Source: a virus
Virus record (IMG/VR): IMGVR_UViG_3300028025_001003
Coordinates: 1-26,078 of that record
Length of the DNA stretch: 26,078 nt
Strand: one strand, 5' to 3'
Under the pieces are notes generated by a model, which did no database searches, was not told the DNA's origin, and worked only from the letters and a program-made list of their open reading frames with translations. This document shows, piece after piece, positions 6,497-13,051 of the stretch (the stretch's first letter is position 1; every line of letters begins with the position of its first letter). The translations under genes and the position numbers were made by a program.

Positions 6497-6726
6497 CACA
6501 CACCTTCCCTCATACGCCAGCGAATAATCGCAGTGCGTGTCACATTAACGCCGTTATCATTCAAGACTTGAGCCAACACTGACGCAGAAATCGTTGCGTT
6601 GTGCAGAGCGCACACCAAGTCGGTCTTGTCCTCTCCCTGCATTGACTGTATCGCCAGATCAACTGATGACCTTTTCCCTCCAGTATTAACTGGCGTTGCC
6701 TCTATCTGCTTGAGTAACTTTCCCAT
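6496..6726 (-). CDS. Small helix-turn-helix protein, 76 aa
   Basis: ATG 6726 follows AGAAGGTGAG. The C-terminal half (ISASVLAQVLNDNGVNVTRT followed by AIIRWRMREGV) has the shape of a helix-turn-helix with a basic recognition helix. The N-terminus is basic. The gene overlaps the upstream membrane protein by 41 nt and the phosphoesterase start by 1 nt. A stable HTH plus phosphoesterase pair suggests that this protein may guide the enzyme to DNA; that is inference. It could instead regulate late transcription. Confidence 0.65.
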   Translation of the reverse strand: MGKLLKQIEATPVNTGGKRSSVDLAIQSMQGEDKTDLVCALHNATISASVLAQVLNDNGVNVTRTAIIRWRMREGV

Positions 6727-6952
6727 TGCTCTCACCTTCTCTGTGATCCTGAATATGTTTATCTAACTTGTCGTCCACTTTATTCAAGCCCTTGTAGATC
6801 ATCTTTAGTTGCATCTGCACTACTGCATGATCCTCACGGTTCTCCTTCCGTGCCTCTTTGGTCTCTTTCTTAAATGATTGCATGAATCCAGCCACAATGC
6901 CACCGACCGTTGTGATACAAGCGACAACTACTGCAGCGATCCCCATATCCAT
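6686..6952 (-). CDS. DUF2746-like membrane protein (probable lysis accessory)
   Basis: The 88-residue protein has one N-terminal transmembrane helix (IAAVVVACITTVGGIVAGFM, residues 5-24). A highly charged coiled-coil-like stretch follows, with NREDHAVVQMQLKMIYKGL and KVDDKLDKHIQDH. A single N-terminal helix plus R-x-D-H and K-L-D-x-H-I-x-x-H fits the DUF2746 family of actinobacteriophages, which often lies next to holins and endolysins. Its neighbours here are exactly that: the endolysin directly upstream with no gap. It overlaps the next gene by 41 nt. The precise role (holin, antiholin or spanin-like) is not known. Confidence 0.72.
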   Translation of the reverse strand: MDMGIAAVVVACITTVGGIVAGFMQSFKKETKEARKENREDHAVVQMQLKMIYKGLNKVDDKLDKHIQDHREGESNGKVTQADRGNAS

Positions 6953-7459
6953 CTATGCACCAACGACTACTTGCTCTGGCGGATTCTGTGCGAATACAGC
7001 CTTAATCTGTTCAGATGACTTCTTGCCATCCACTTCAACATGGAACCAATCGCCGTTAGGTGCACCATGAACTGTCTCCTTTGTGTACTTTTGCCATGCC
7101 ATATCTCTATCGCACTTAGATGCACGACCGTGTGGCGCAGGAAAATAATCAATGATCATCTCAATCCCTAAAGCGTCAGCGTGTTTGACCAGATAGTCCA
7201 TTGCACTCATCGCATACTTGCGACCACCCTTAGCGACACCACGCTTCCCATCACCCATGTTTCGCCATGAGATATCGGCTGCACGACCCGTAGCGTGAAC
7301 GGACAAAGATTCTTTGCCACGCATATTGCGAACACCCCACGAACCATTGTTCCACAACGCAGGCGAATAAGCCTTAAATAGTTCTCGCATCAAAGCGGTG
7401 AGTTGTGGATGCTCTCCTACTGCAGCCCCATCCTTGTTACCAGTGTACGGGCGTTTCAC
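6953..7459 (-). CDS. Endolysin: M15/VanY-type peptidoglycan peptidase
   Basis: The 168-residue protein shows the LAS-peptidase zinc site: H55 and D62 in SVHATGRAADISW, and H140 with E142 in DWFHVEVD. The catalytic aspartate or glutamate lies just before the last histidine in this family. Such enzymes cut peptide stems or cross-links of peptidoglycan. There is no signal peptide and no obvious C-terminal wall-binding repeat, so release probably depends on the holins encoded directly upstream. Its ATG overlaps the holin stop (ATGA). At 168 residues it is a single-domain enzyme, shorter than modular actinophage lysins. Confidence 0.85.
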   Translation of the reverse strand: MKRPYTGNKDGAAVGEHPQLTALMRELFKAYSPALWNNGSWGVRNMRGKESLSVHATGRAADISWRNMGDGKRGVAKGGRKYAMSAMDYLVKHADALGIEMIIDYFPAPHGRASKCDRDMAWQKYTKETVHGAPNGDWFHVEVDGKKSSEQIKAVFAQNPPEQVVVGA

Positions 7460-7716
7460 TTTGCTGCCTTCTTGGCTGCAATCTTTTTAGGTGTAGCACC
7501 GAACGCTGCATCAATTTCATCGGCGGTAAGTTTTCCATCCACACTTGCACGAGCGAGAGATTCAACGACCTTGAATACGGACACTGCTCCAGCCAATGCT
7601 GCAGCCTTCCAGATTTCTAATTCGGGGGCGATAACTGATGCACCTGTAATCACACCCAACGCATTAGTGAGAAACAACGCAACAATTCTGCCTGTGACAT
7701 CTTGTACCTTTTTCAT
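7456..7716 (-). CDS. Holin-like membrane protein, 86 aa
   Basis: ATG 7716 (M-K-K-V-Q-D) lies about 10 nt downstream of TAAGGAAAGG. Two hydrophobic segments (residues 10-29 and 34-52) surround a short turn (APELEIW), and the tail is alanine- and lysine-rich (TPKKIAAKKAAK), a normal holin design. Immediate overlap with the endolysin gene supports the role of forming membrane lesions at lysis. A longer frame from 7848 would pass through the small membrane gene in another phase and is not supported. Confidence 0.75.
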   Translation of the reverse strand: MKKVQDVTGRIVALFLTNALGVITGASVIAPELEIWKAAALAGAVSVFKVVESLARASVDGKLTADEIDAAFGATPKKIAAKKAAK

Positions 7717-7883
7717 TCTGGGTCGCCTTTCCTTAACATTGTTGCCACGAAGTGTACTAGCACCGTGAGACAAGTAATCCAGAGAGCCTGTCGCAAGGTA
7801 GTTCCAGAGAGAGTGAGCAACACTAAACCTGTGCCAGCCCATACCCATGCATTCTCTATTAGGTAATCATGGATTCGTTTCAT
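7713..7883 (-). CDS. Small two-helix membrane protein, 56 aa (possible second holin)
   Basis: ATG 7883 overlaps the stop of the PA14-protein gene (ATGA) and the stop overlaps the next ATG (ATGA), so the gene exactly fills the gap between them. The product starts MKRIHDYLIENAW. It has hydrophobic stretches at about 13-26 (VWAGTGLVLLTL) and 33-50 (ALWITCLTVLVHFVATML), then ends KGDPE. The size, topology and position directly before a holin and endolysin suggest a second holin or antiholin. No sequence family is recognised. Confidence 0.72.
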   Translation of the reverse strand: MKRIHDYLIENAWVWAGTGLVLLTLSGTTLRQALWITCLTVLVHFVATMLRKGDPE

Positions 7884-9277
7884 GTGCGCCTCGTGGAAAC
7901 TGGAGAAGGTAAAGCGACCAGAATTGTAGTGCCTGCGATAATCGTGCGCCGTACAGCAACATTCACTGCAGATCCAGTAGGAACATATGTTGCGAAACCA
8001 TCATTGCCAAAAATGTTGATTGACTCCTCAAAGACTTCCTTGACTTCATCAGAAACGCTTGGGTCGTTTAATGCGTCAGCGATAACGGCTGCCATTGATT
8101 CTGATAGTTGAGTTTCCTCTACCTGCTCAAAAAGTTGTTGTGCTTGTTCAGGGGTTACGGCTGAAAGGATCTCGGGTGAGGCGACCAGTTGTTCAGCCTG
8201 TTCTGATGTGATCTCACTATTTAGAATTGTGTCCACAATTTCACCGATCTGTTCTGGGGTCGCTTCCGATAAGGCGGTCAGCACTTCCTCAAACTGTTCA
8301 CTAGTTAGGGGTTCATCAGGGGAAAAGAAAGTTGTCGGGGTAACTTCCACACTGGTTGAGGTTTCCGAAGGCTCTGGGAGGCTTACAGTGCTGTCTGACG
8401 GGATCATAGGCACAGTCGTTGCAGGATCAGTAGTGACCACTTCAACTGGTTCAGGCTGTGTAGTCGTAGTTTCTATCGGCTCTGGTTCTGTAGTCTGAAC
8501 AGATGTATTTGGCTCTGGGGTTGGTAGCGGTATTGGCAGGGGTATTGGGTCTGGCTCTCTTGGGGCTGTCGTGGTTGTTTCAACAGATAGAGAAGTGGGA
8601 TTCGTAGATGAGGTTGTTTGGGGCAATGCTGCTGTTGTTTCTGGTGCTGCCGTTGTACTGGGCTGGTAAATAGTTGAAGTCGTTACTACTAATTCCGTTG
8701 TTGGCGTTTCAAGTATGGAAGTTGTCTCTGGTACTAAAGGCTCACTCGTAAAAAACTCGGGCTGAATAATCTCCCACCCTCTGTCATCAATGTTCCAAGC
8801 CAACATGAAGCAAGTTCCACCGCCGTTCTCGTAAAACCATGCATCCAGATCTCGTGTGCCAGCGTCAATTTGTATCTGCCCTGTATAGGTAGCGGAACAT
8901 CCCTGATCCTCCCAGACCCCGAACTCCTCTGTTCCAATCTTTACTGTTCCACCATCATCCGATGCAATAAAGAACTCAATCGTTTGATGTTCAGGGATCT
9001 GAATGAATCCTGTGTAATGCAGCATGAAGGAATCCCAACCGCACTCACCAAAAAGATTTTGCTCATAATCCCAAGTCGCATTAATAAACGGTTCAATGTT
9101 GCTACCGCACATTGGGTAAGCAAGATCCGACTTCGTTGGTGGTATCTCATCTATCTGATACCCACGAACCAGCAGACCAACCTGCGATGCCTCTGCAGGT
9201 TGTGGTGCAAATAATGCAAACAACGCAACAGGTAGAAAGATCAGCCAGCGACTATGAAATGAGTGCTGCAATCTCAT
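7880..9277 (-). CDS. Secreted PA14-domain protein with Thr/Pro-rich linker and C-terminal hydrophobic segment
   Basis: The 465-residue protein begins with a signal peptide (basic start, then WLIFLPVALFALFAPQPAEA, cleavage likely near residue 31). Residues 32-175 look like a PA14 domain: GLLVRGYQ, WDSFMLHYTGFIQIPE, FFIASDDGGTVKIG, then a W-x-x-N-x-x-G-like end. PA14 domains usually bind carbohydrate. Residues 180-320 are a Thr/Pro/Glu-rich linker of the type seen in exported actinobacterial proteins. A helical region with repeated T-x-E-Q-A motifs follows, and the end is hydrophobic (TIIAGTTILVALP) plus RRT. It overlaps the upstream gene by 26 nt. Export from the host before lysis is implied; a virion role is less likely but not excluded. 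Confidence 0.8.
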   Translation of the reverse strand: MRLQHSFHSRWLIFLPVALFALFAPQPAEASQVGLLVRGYQIDEIPPTKSDLAYPMCGSNIEPFINATWDYEQNLFGECGWDSFMLHYTGFIQIPEHQTIEFFIASDDGGTVKIGTEEFGVWEDQGCSATYTGQIQIDAGTRDLDAWFYENGGGTCFMLAWNIDDRGWEIIQPEFFTSEPLVPETTSILETPTTELVVTTSTIYQPSTTAAPETTAALPQTTSSTNPTSLSVETTTTAPREPDPIPLPIPLPTPEPNTSVQTTEPEPIETTTTQPEPVEVVTTDPATTVPMIPSDSTVSLPEPSETSTSVEVTPTTFFSPDEPLTSEQFEEVLTALSEATPEQIGEIVDTILNSEITSEQAEQLVASPEILSAVTPEQAQQLFEQVEETQLSESMAAVIADALNDPSVSDEVKEVFEESINIFGNDGFATYVPTGSAVNVAVRRTIIAGTTILVALPSPVSTRRT

Positions 9278-9476
9278 CAGCCGTCAAACCTAACGCTGCA
9301 AGTTTGCCCTCTGCTGACGCTTTCGCTTCAGCCTTCGCTGTCGCTTGTGCTTCACGCTCTGCAAGTTCAACAGCCCACGCTGCTGCATCAGCCTCACGCT
9401 GTGCGACTTCCTCATCCGTCAATTCAACTTCGGTTGTGATGCCTGTTGAACAATCCACTACTAGTTTTGTTGCCAT
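9252..9476 (-). CDS. Small tail-fibre-associated protein, 74 aa
   Basis: ATG 9476 follows AGGAAAATATC. The protein starts with a short beta-like head (KLVVDCSTGITTEVELTDEE). It continues as one long alanine- and glutamate-rich helix and ends LTADEIAALIS. Short proteins of this plan, with a V-D-x-x-T-G head and L-T-x-E-E, commonly sit just after tail-fibre genes and are thought to assist fibre assembly or attachment. No enzyme motif is present. The position directly downstream of three fibre-like genes agrees with this. Confidence 0.65.
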   Translation of the reverse strand: MATKLVVDCSTGITTEVELTDEEVAQREADAAAWAVELAEREAQATAKAEAKASAEGKLAALGLTADEIAALIS

Positions 9477-9485
9477 GATATTTTC

Positions 9486-9983
9486 CTAACTGTTTTTGAT
9501 TCCGTAAAGGGATGCTGATGAATATTGAACAAAGTTTCCTGTGTTGCCTGTGAGAGTAAGTGATGTGATTGCGGAAGTGTCTGACCACAGACCAGCAACA
9601 AAGGTTAAATAAGCACCAGTTGCATTGGTTTCAACCGCAGCGTCAGCAGAATATGATTTGTTGGCACTTCCAGCATAGTTCGGGATGTACAGTTCGGCAT
9701 TTCCGAATGTGCTTGCGGTGAATGAGGATGGTGTTGAAGCACCAACATATCTTGCCAATGTTCCAGTCTGCACAGTACTTCCATCACCAATCAAGAACCT
9801 TGCAGAGAAGTTAGATGTAGAGCCGTTTAGTGATAACAGTATTTGTGTGGCTGTATCGCTTGCCCTCAAAGACATAACAACTTTGATGTCCGTGTAAGTC
9901 TGTGGGATTGATGCGAAAGCAATGCTGGCTGCACCACCAGAACCAACCGTGATGGTCTCAATAAGTTGATATGTGACAGCCAT
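9486..9983 (-). CDS. Tail tip/fibre-like protein, LYGIK family copy 3, 165 aa
   Basis: ATG 9983 (M-A-V-T-Y) overlaps the previous stop (TAATG). The product is threonine-, serine- and alanine-rich and beta-strand-like, with few charged residues. Markers shared with the next two genes upstream are an IPQTYTDIKVV strand, a LSLNGSTSNF segment, a GLWSDTSAITSLTLT segment, and the C-terminal LYGIKNS. This looks like one beta-sandwich exposed on the virion, probably binding host surface sugars or decorating the tail tip. An earlier in-frame start would overlap the upstream gene by about 100 nt and is not supported. Confidence 0.7.
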   Translation of the reverse strand: MAVTYQLIETITVGSGGAASIAFASIPQTYTDIKVVMSLRASDTATQILLSLNGSTSNFSARFLIGDGSTVQTGTLARYVGASTPSSFTASTFGNAELYIPNYAGSANKSYSADAAVETNATGAYLTFVAGLWSDTSAITSLTLTGNTGNFVQYSSASLYGIKNS

Positions 9984-10465
9984 TATGCAGCCTTGATTCC
10001 GTACAAGGTGAATGTGCAACCAGAAGAAAATGAACCAGCATTTTGAATAACAGTTATTGAAGTAACTGCGCTTGTATTTCTCCAAAGACCAACAATCGCC
10101 CGAACATCAGCAGCGCCTTTATTTGAACGAGACAGGTTTGTTTTGTATGTGGTTGCGTTTGAGTAGTTCATGATTTGCGCTATGTGATTCCCCTGTGCGG
10201 TGCTACTAAATCCGATGCGTATGCTGGTTTGGCTGGTTGCCCTGCTACTAAATACTCCGCTTCCTGAGTCTGCCCCCAGTTGTGTCCAACTGTAATTGCT
10301 TCCAGTATCACCATTGAATTGCATCAAAATTGGTTCATCAACAGTACTTGTTCCTTGCACCACCAACACCAAATCGGTGTATGTTGCGGAGATTGCTGAC
10401 AAGGTAACGGAAGCCTGCGCTGACCCTAGCGTTTGTGTTGTGATTGGTTCGTATGTTGCTGGCAT
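9983..10465 (-). CDS. Tail tip/fibre-like protein, LYGIK family copy 2, 160 aa
   Basis: It starts M-P-A-T-Y-E-P-I and ends LYGIKAA. The internal order matches its neighbours: ISATYTDLVLV, then MQFNGDTGSNYSW, then a GLWRNTSAVTSITV stretch. The mid-region with YKTNLSRSNKG replaces the equivalent part of the other copies. All three genes therefore look like descendants of one beta-sandwich gene. A role in adsorption or tail-tip decoration is inferred from position between the minor tail genes and the lysis cassette. Confidence 0.7.
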   Translation of the reverse strand: MPATYEPITTQTLGSAQASVTLSAISATYTDLVLVVQGTSTVDEPILMQFNGDTGSNYSWTQLGADSGSGVFSSRATSQTSIRIGFSSTAQGNHIAQIMNYSNATTYKTNLSRSNKGAADVRAIVGLWRNTSAVTSITVIQNAGSFSSGCTFTLYGIKAA

Positions 10466-10467
10466 AA

Positions 10468-11100
10468 CTACCCCTTAATCCCGTACAAAGCAATATGTGA
10501 ACCAGTTAAATAAGTCTTACCAGAAGTAGGACTTAAGAAAAGTTGGATGGAAGTCAAAGCAGCAGAGTTCAACCAGACACCAGAGATTAGATTCATATCG
10601 CCAGCACCGTTTGAATCTTTACCTGACAGAGTTCTGATCGTTGTGTACTTGTTGGTGTCTGTATAGTCAAGAATATCCGTTACAGAAACATACGGGTTCG
10701 TTGAGTCCATCTGATTATTAAACGCAGTAATACGCAGTTTGTTCTGTGAAGTTTGTGCGCTTGCACCAGTAGCCGAACCTTCACCAGTCACAATGTGCCA
10801 AGCATAATTAGACCCCGAATCGCTGTTAAATCTGCTTTCAATGTAACCATCCGTTGTGGCAACAGTTGATGTTCTGATTTGTAAATGCTTAAAGGTTTGT
10901 GGGATGCTGCTAAAAGTGATTGAGTTCAAGCCATTCAGAGTTGTTGAATATGAAGCAATAGATTCATATGAAGTAGGAGCACTAGTTATGGCGTTCCAGT
11001 AATTATTAGTTTGATTGCTACTAGCACGCCTAGATCGTGGTGCTAAAACCCAACCACTAACCGAAGTACCACCGAACAGCGCACGATCAAACTTTGGCAT
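10468..11100 (-). CDS. Tail tip/fibre-like protein, LYGIK family copy 1, 210 aa
   Basis: This is the longest of the three paralogues. An extra N-terminal segment of about 50 residues (MPKFDRALFGGTSVSGWVL, then a basic, polar linker) precedes the shared domain: SSIPQTFKHLQIRT, SRFNSDSGSNYAWH, a SGVWLNSAALTSIQLF stretch, and a terminal LYGIKG. The extra N-terminus could be an attachment module that anchors the fibre to the tail tip. It lies 2 nt before copy 2. Confidence 0.7.
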   Translation of the reverse strand: MPKFDRALFGGTSVSGWVLAPRSRRASSNQTNNYWNAITSAPTSYESIASYSTTLNGLNSITFSSIPQTFKHLQIRTSTVATTDGYIESRFNSDSGSNYAWHIVTGEGSATGASAQTSQNKLRITAFNNQMDSTNPYVSVTDILDYTDTNKYTTIRTLSGKDSNGAGDMNLISGVWLNSAALTSIQLFLSPTSGKTYLTGSHIALYGIKG

Positions 11101-11108
11101 GGTTAAGC

Positions 11109-11471
11109 CTACGCAGTTATGCGATTGACATAACCAGAAATGCAGATCACATTGGCTGTGGCTGCAAAGGCACGAACATTCAATGCTGTTGCATTGCCTT
11201 TCAACAACAAGCCTGAAACGATCAGATACAAACCATTCTCTGCAGGAACAGTGTATTCAATATGATCATCAGGTGACGCAACACCACCCCATTCAATGGT
11301 GAGTTTGACAGCAGTAGCAGAAGTGTTTACTGCATATAACCAAACCTCGTCAAGTGTTGTCGTGGTTGTTGAACCTGTGTGAATCAGCGTGCCTGCTGTG
11401 GCAGTTTGTGCAACTTTGATTTGTTTTCCGTCTGTTGAACCACTAAGGATTTGCTTGCTAAATGTTGCCAT
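11109..11471 (-). CDS. Tail-associated beta-rich protein, 120 aa
   Basis: ATG 11471 follows AAAGGAAAACTC. Recognisable segments are a ILSGSTDGKQIKV start, LDEVWLYAVN, LTIEWGG, and a C-terminal CISGYVNRITA. This set belongs to a frequent small structural protein of environmental siphoviruses, found near tail genes, of unknown exact place in the virion. The all-beta composition suggests a decoration or tip component. Confidence 0.65.
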   Translation of the reverse strand: MATFSKQILSGSTDGKQIKVAQTATAGTLIHTGSTTTTTLDEVWLYAVNTSATAVKLTIEWGGVASPDDHIEYTVPAENGLYLIVSGLLLKGNATALNVRAFAATANVICISGYVNRITA

Positions 11472-11481
11472 GAGTTTTCCT

Positions 11482-11751
11482 TTACCCGAATACTTGCGAA
11501 CTTAAAACAAACTGATCATCCTCACCAAGCGCAGACCACGCTGTGCCAGTGTAATAAAGCAAACTGTTTGCATCAGAAATATAACAAATCATTCCTTCAC
11601 TAAGTGTTGGCTCACCTGCACCACCAAAGGCTGCATCACGGGCTGCTGTACTGGCGAACACCATCACAGCCTGATCCATCAGGAATGTATTGACCTGTGC
11701 TGCTGTAAGTACAGCCCCACTGGTAAAGAGTTTTGCGCCTGCGCCTGCCAT
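11482..11751 (-). CDS. Small tail-fibre-like protein, 89 aa
   Basis: The protein starts MAGAGAKLFTSGAVLTAAQV and continues NTFLMDQAVMVF, ARDAAFGGAGEPTLSEG, then MICYISDANSLLYYTGTAW. The last part is the short strand module often found in tail fibre and tip proteins (display of a value followed by Y-T-G-x-x-W). It is common next to minor tail genes of actinophages and marine siphoviruses. Exact position in the tail is unknown. Confidence 0.65.
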   Translation of the reverse strand: MAGAGAKLFTSGAVLTAAQVNTFLMDQAVMVFASTAARDAAFGGAGEPTLSEGMICYISDANSLLYYTGTAWSALGEDDQFVLSSQVFG

Positions 11752-11772
11752 AATGCCTCCGAGTGTAACACT

Positions 11773-13050
11773 TTATGTTAGTGCGTTTGTTGAATCCATC
11801 ACACCGAATACTGCATCATCCAGAATGAATGGATAGACCAGATCCGCTACCGCTAGCCCATATTCAACAGTATGCGAACTAGGGCTGATCACATGGCGGA
11901 TGTTCTCAATACTGTACTGCTTAGTCACACTGGCTGGTGTACCCGTAGGGTAGGTGCGAGTAATGCTCACTACATCAGCCAAATCAACAGCCGTTAAAGT
12001 TCCCTGATCCCCAGAACTTAACGGATTGTAAATCGTCTGCAATTTGTCAAACCTATATTCGGGCAATTTGTACCTGTCTAACAGATCTGTTGCCAGAGTC
12101 AATGCTGCAGCATCATCCACTAACAGCAAGCCTGAAAGGTTGAGGGTTGAAATTCCATATTCGGTTTGGGATGCCACATTATTAACTGTTTGATCCGTGC
12201 CTCCCTCAACGGTACACACCACCTTGTTGTACAGGAACTCTTGCCCGTACATAACAGAAAGGCTCGTGTACGGAATATTGCTTCCAGTATCGGAGAAGGT
12301 TGCACTCGGTGTTGCAAACGAGGCTGCAATACGGTCGGTGAAAGTCAGATCACCATTTGCTGCGATAAAGAAATAGCCCTGCTCGCTAGTAGCAACTTGT
12401 TGCAGATAGGTCAGAACATTAGTGTTCGCACCAATCTCAAATGTTGCACCACCACCCAGAGTTGCCGACCCTGTATCAATATCTCTAGTCGCAGGATATC
12501 CGACTTCAGGCAAATCAAGAATTGTAGAAACTCGTGTGCCAGACAATTCCTGTGTTGGCGTTAAAGCGTTCTCTGTGAAAGTGTTTGCCAATAGCACGAA
12601 GTCATCTGATGCTGTGATAGTCACATAACTGTTCTCGGTTGTTGCATCAGGGTTGTTCGGTTCGTAGGAAACATCTATGTCTGTGATACGACCAGTAAAT
12701 AAAGCAACACCATCAGAAACGACTGTTACCTTTCTGCGTGGTGCAACACCCGACACACCTAGAGTGCTGTTCCAATATGGGGAACTTTCATTGATTGGGT
12801 CAAACCTTCTGTCACGATTCAACAGGCGAACGCTACAAGTACCTGCGTTAAAGTTCTGTAACTGGTCAGAGCGACCCCGTGATATAGAAAGATCTTGTGC
12901 ATACTGCGACACATCGTCACCAATCAAAGTGCCGTCAAGATAATCCTCATCCAGAACACCGAGCACCGCATCATCCAGAGTGAAAGGATTAACTGGAAAC
13001 CCCAACTCCATGAATATTTGGATGTCCTCACCCCATGCCATTGTTGTCAT
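11773..13050 (-). CDS. Minor tail protein (distal tail/baseplate-like), 425 aa
   Basis: It directly follows the tape measure gene, where distal tail or tail-associated proteins lie in siphoviruses. Visible segments are RGRSDQLQNFNAGTCSVRLL and NRDRRFDPINESSPYW, both typical of the N-terminal domain of such minor tail proteins, then a GVALFTGRITDID strand and repeated beta segments. A short motif occurs at both ends: NPFTLDDAVLGVLD (about 21-34) and YPFILDDAVFGVMD near the C-terminus. ATG 13050 follows GAAGGTTG; the start overlaps no other gene except 3 nt at an in-frame TTG alternative (13059). Confidence 0.75.
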   Translation of the reverse strand: MTTMAWGEDIQIFMELGFPVNPFTLDDAVLGVLDEDYLDGTLIGDDVSQYAQDLSISRGRSDQLQNFNAGTCSVRLLNRDRRFDPINESSPYWNSTLGVSGVAPRRKVTVVSDGVALFTGRITDIDVSYEPNNPDATTENSYVTITASDDFVLLANTFTENALTPTQELSGTRVSTILDLPEVGYPATRDIDTGSATLGGGATFEIGANTNVLTYLQQVATSEQGYFFIAANGDLTFTDRIAASFATPSATFSDTGSNIPYTSLSVMYGQEFLYNKVVCTVEGGTDQTVNNVASQTEYGISTLNLSGLLLVDDAAALTLATDLLDRYKLPEYRFDKLQTIYNPLSSGDQGTLTAVDLADVVSITRTYPTGTPASVTKQYSIENIRHVISPSSHTVEYGLAVADLVYPFILDDAVFGVMDSTNALT

Positions 13051-13051
13051 G

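Noticed and set aside
9984-10085. N-terminal extension of the third LYGIK gene
   Set aside because: The extension overlaps the upstream gene by about 100 nt, is unlike the beta-rich domain, and a coupled ATG is available at 9983.
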